Made by a program: the position numbers and the translations under genes
NCBI GenBank assembly: GCA_036245525.1
Contig: BTPG01000002.1
Span: 160,093,609-160,157,608 of the forward strand
Reading direction: 5' to 3'
Length of the DNA: 64,000 nucleotides
Source of the DNA: Semisulcospira habei
Taxonomy: Eukaryota > Mollusca > Gastropoda > Semisulcospiridae
Notes under the pieces: generated by a model
Seen by the model: the letters and a program-made list of their open reading frames with translations, nothing else
Told to the model about the DNA's origin: nothing
Databases searched by the model: none
In this document: piece by piece, positions 62,095-64,000 of the stretch
How the letters are laid out: each line of letters opens with the position of its first letter
Numbering within the stretch: the first letter of the stretch is position 1

Positions 62095-62770
62095 GACCTA
62101 ACCTGGCTGATACAAATAACTCACGTTCATTCACACACACACACGTGCTTCATAAACTATCTTCGTATCACCCCCATATCTCTGTCACTATCTTGAAACA
62201 GACTATAGCCTAACACTCTTGCTATACATTACTCTATACCCTGGAAAAGACTATGCTTAACCAACCACGTACTATCTTCATAGCGGCTTAGACATACACA
62301 CTTCATATTCCTTTAGTCATCTAACTTGGTAAACAACTGTATACAGAAACACTGGTTACTTCATTGAATTCTAAACATACTATAACTAAACCAAACCGGA
62401 ACACCGCTATACAACCACATTAATCTTACCACGCATACTGTCTTTAACTAAACAACTATCAATACTATGTTTATAGAAACATACCTGAAATCTAGGCTTC
62501 AGAGTCAGGGAATGCGGGCTAGGTAACTCGAACACAACCGTTCCATACGACAAGACAGCCCGCAATAACCAAACTAGACCTCTGACAGTCACAGCTTCCG
62601 CCTAGAACTCACTAAACAGAACTCACTAAAAATTCCCGTGCTAACCATGTCTTACAGATTTCACGTACGTCTAGTCCAACACGGACTTTCGGCAACAAAC
62701 CGTTAACAAAAACCGTACCGTACTAATCCTACTAAATGAGCACTATGCCCGAGCATAGAGCTTCATCACA
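62095..62770 (-). repeat. minus-strand LTR, 3' part missing
   Basis: Reads TGTGATGAAGCTCTATGCTCG from 62770 downward and ends near ATCAGCCAGGTTAGG, where it meets the plus-strand LTR tail to tail. It is preceded (at higher coordinates) by a polypurine remnant. It is highly similar to 59991-60650 in inverted orientation. Confidence 0.8.
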
Positions 62771-62796
62771 ATTCCCCATCACGTCAGGGTCACCAC
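62771..62796 (-). other. primer-binding site fused to polypurine tract
   Basis: On the minus strand the upstream LTR ends GCGTTACA (62797), followed by G and TGGTGACCCTGACGTG (62795-62780), which matches the complement of the tRNA-Trp 3' end at 15 of 16 bases, then ATGGGGAAT and the next LTR. The entire coding interior is deleted between primer site and purine tract. Confidence 0.75.
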
Positions 62797-64000
62797 TGTA
62801 ACGCACGCAGACTTGCCCACAGTCGTACGCACAGACTCTCACGCAACAGACGCATACACCGCCACTGACTCAGACGGGCGCATTCATGCGGTACTGAAAC
62901 ACAACACACGGGCTCCCTTTCTAAAGTAACCTTTATACACTATAAAAGAAAAGAAAACGCTTTAAAGACTATCAACTATATATACAAGGCTCTCTATCAC
63001 ACACTCAAATCACAGTATCTTTGCCAGGCTAGGTTTTAGTCTCTCAATGTCTCCAACCTGTTTGATGTTGTTGCCTGGTTAAGTTGGTCCTTCTCACGTC
63101 TAGGCGTGAAAGTCCTTCGTCGTACGCGTATTGCCGTCCTGTCTCTTTGGGCACGGACGTCCTCGTTCTCGTACGGTACACTCAGTTCTCGCTTGGACTT
63201 GGGTGTCTTGGTCCCAGTCAGAATCACTCAGAAGAGCTGGAGGGATGACCTCACGTAGGTCCACTCCTGCGACTCGACGTCTCGGCGTCCGTCTTCCACT
63301 CTCGTTACAAGAACTCTAAATAGATAACAAAAGTCCCAACGTAACACTTGCTAAACACACAACATATTTGATCAATGAGAAACGTCACGTAACCTGGCTG
63401 ATACAAATAACTCACACGTTCATTCACACACACGTGCTTCATAAACTATCCGTTCGTATCACCCCCATATCTCTGTCACTATCTTGAAACAGACTATAGC
63501 CTAACACTCTTGCTATACATTACTCTATACCCTGGAAAAGACTATGCTTAACCAACCACGTACTATCTTCATAGCGGCTTAGACATACACACTTCATATT
63601 CCTTTAGTCATCTAACTTGGTAAACAACTGTATACAGAAACACTGGTTACTTCATTGAATTCTAAACATATAACTAAACCAAACCGGAACACCGCTATAC
63701 AACCACATTAATCTTACCACGCATACTGTCTTTAACTAAACAACTATCAATACTACGTTTATAGAAACATACCTGAAATCTAGGCTTCAGAGTCAGGGAA
63801 TGCGGGCTCGGTAACTCGAACACAACCGTTCCATACGACAAAACAGCCCGCAATAACCAAACTAGACCTCTGACAGTCACAGCTTCCGCCTAGAACTCAC
63901 TAAACAGAACTCACTAAAAATTCCCGTGCTAACCATGTCTTACAGATTTCACGTACGTCTAGTCCAACACGGACTTTCGGCAACAAACCGTTAACAAAAA
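62797..64000 (-). repeat. minus-strand LTR, nearly complete, cut by window end
   Basis: The longest LTR copy: about 1.2 kb visible, starting beyond 64000 (about 60 bp outside by comparison with 59991) and ending TTACA at 62797. It contains GTACCGTACGAGAACGAGG uninterrupted (63165-63183 on the plus-strand complement), showing the empty site of the R380 insertion. Confidence 0.85.

Overview
This looks like animal (metazoan) nuclear DNA. It is AT-balanced, saturated with microsatellites and dispersed repeats, and has no operons and no long host reading frame. The retroelement types (tRNA-type SINEs ending in GTTAAACCCAAATA or ATTAAGCCCTAAACG tails, a 3' tail of the AAGCGCCTATATAA(ATT)n kind, a Gmr1-like Ty3 element, APE-RT LINEs) would fit a mollusc, perhaps a marine gastropod. 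That placement is inference only. The window is repeat-rich intergenic or intronic DNA. I see one weak candidate for a host exon (minus strand, 45425-45595).

The dominant signal is about 100 short elements with a near-perfect hairpin core. Many run from TTAA to TTAA, with CCC or CTC just inside the TTAA. Names used here: TPA (core CATAGATCCTCATGAGCCCC, full element about 195-220 bp, ends TTAACCCCTTCACTGCC); TPB (core GCCAGATTAGCTTGGCGCC, about 200-220 bp, ends TTAACCCATTCAGCC); TPE (a TPB-like core with ends TTAACCCATTACATCCT); TPC (about 60-110 bp, TTAACCCTTTGGGTGTCGG); TPD (39-86 bp, TTAACTCATTCGAGACG); TPH (about 70 bp, TTAACNCNTTGTGCATGC); PJ (CGCTCGGCGGAAAAGACG). X375 is a TTAA-ended, non-hairpin family. 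Hairpin families without a clear TTAA are PF (TGCTGGTCTGTGATTTTGG), PG (GGCCGACGTCGG, ends CCCAGTAAGCAAAGG), PL (GAGCGTCAATA centre), PN and PQ. TTAA targets next to CCC are the hallmark of piggyBac-type transposition, so these are best read as non-autonomous piggyBac-like palindromic MITEs. No transposase is present in the window.

Layout. 1-34 kb: TP and P families with microsatellites, a 380-bp retroposon (R380) at 1.8 and 17.2-17.9 kb, and no coding sequence. 35.0-35.66 kb: a 44-bp tandem array that seems to have grown from one arm of a PJ palindrome. 36.0-39.2 kb: an almost full-length but dead APE-RT LINE, followed by a minus-strand relic of a second LINE. 39.8-56.8 kb: more palindromes, simple repeats, a tRNA-derived SINE with an 18-bp target duplication, and a CAGGGG-ended DNA element. 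56.9-64 kb: remains of Ty3-type LTR retrotransposons. A plus-strand copy keeps gag and part of the protease but has lost pol. Its 3' LTR is split by R380, which is itself split by a LINE fragment. That LTR then meets, tail to tail, a minus-strand LTR-PBS-PPT-LTR remnant whose internal region is gone.

All coordinates were read by eye, so element edges may be off by a few bases. Family assignments rest on remembered motifs, not on searches.
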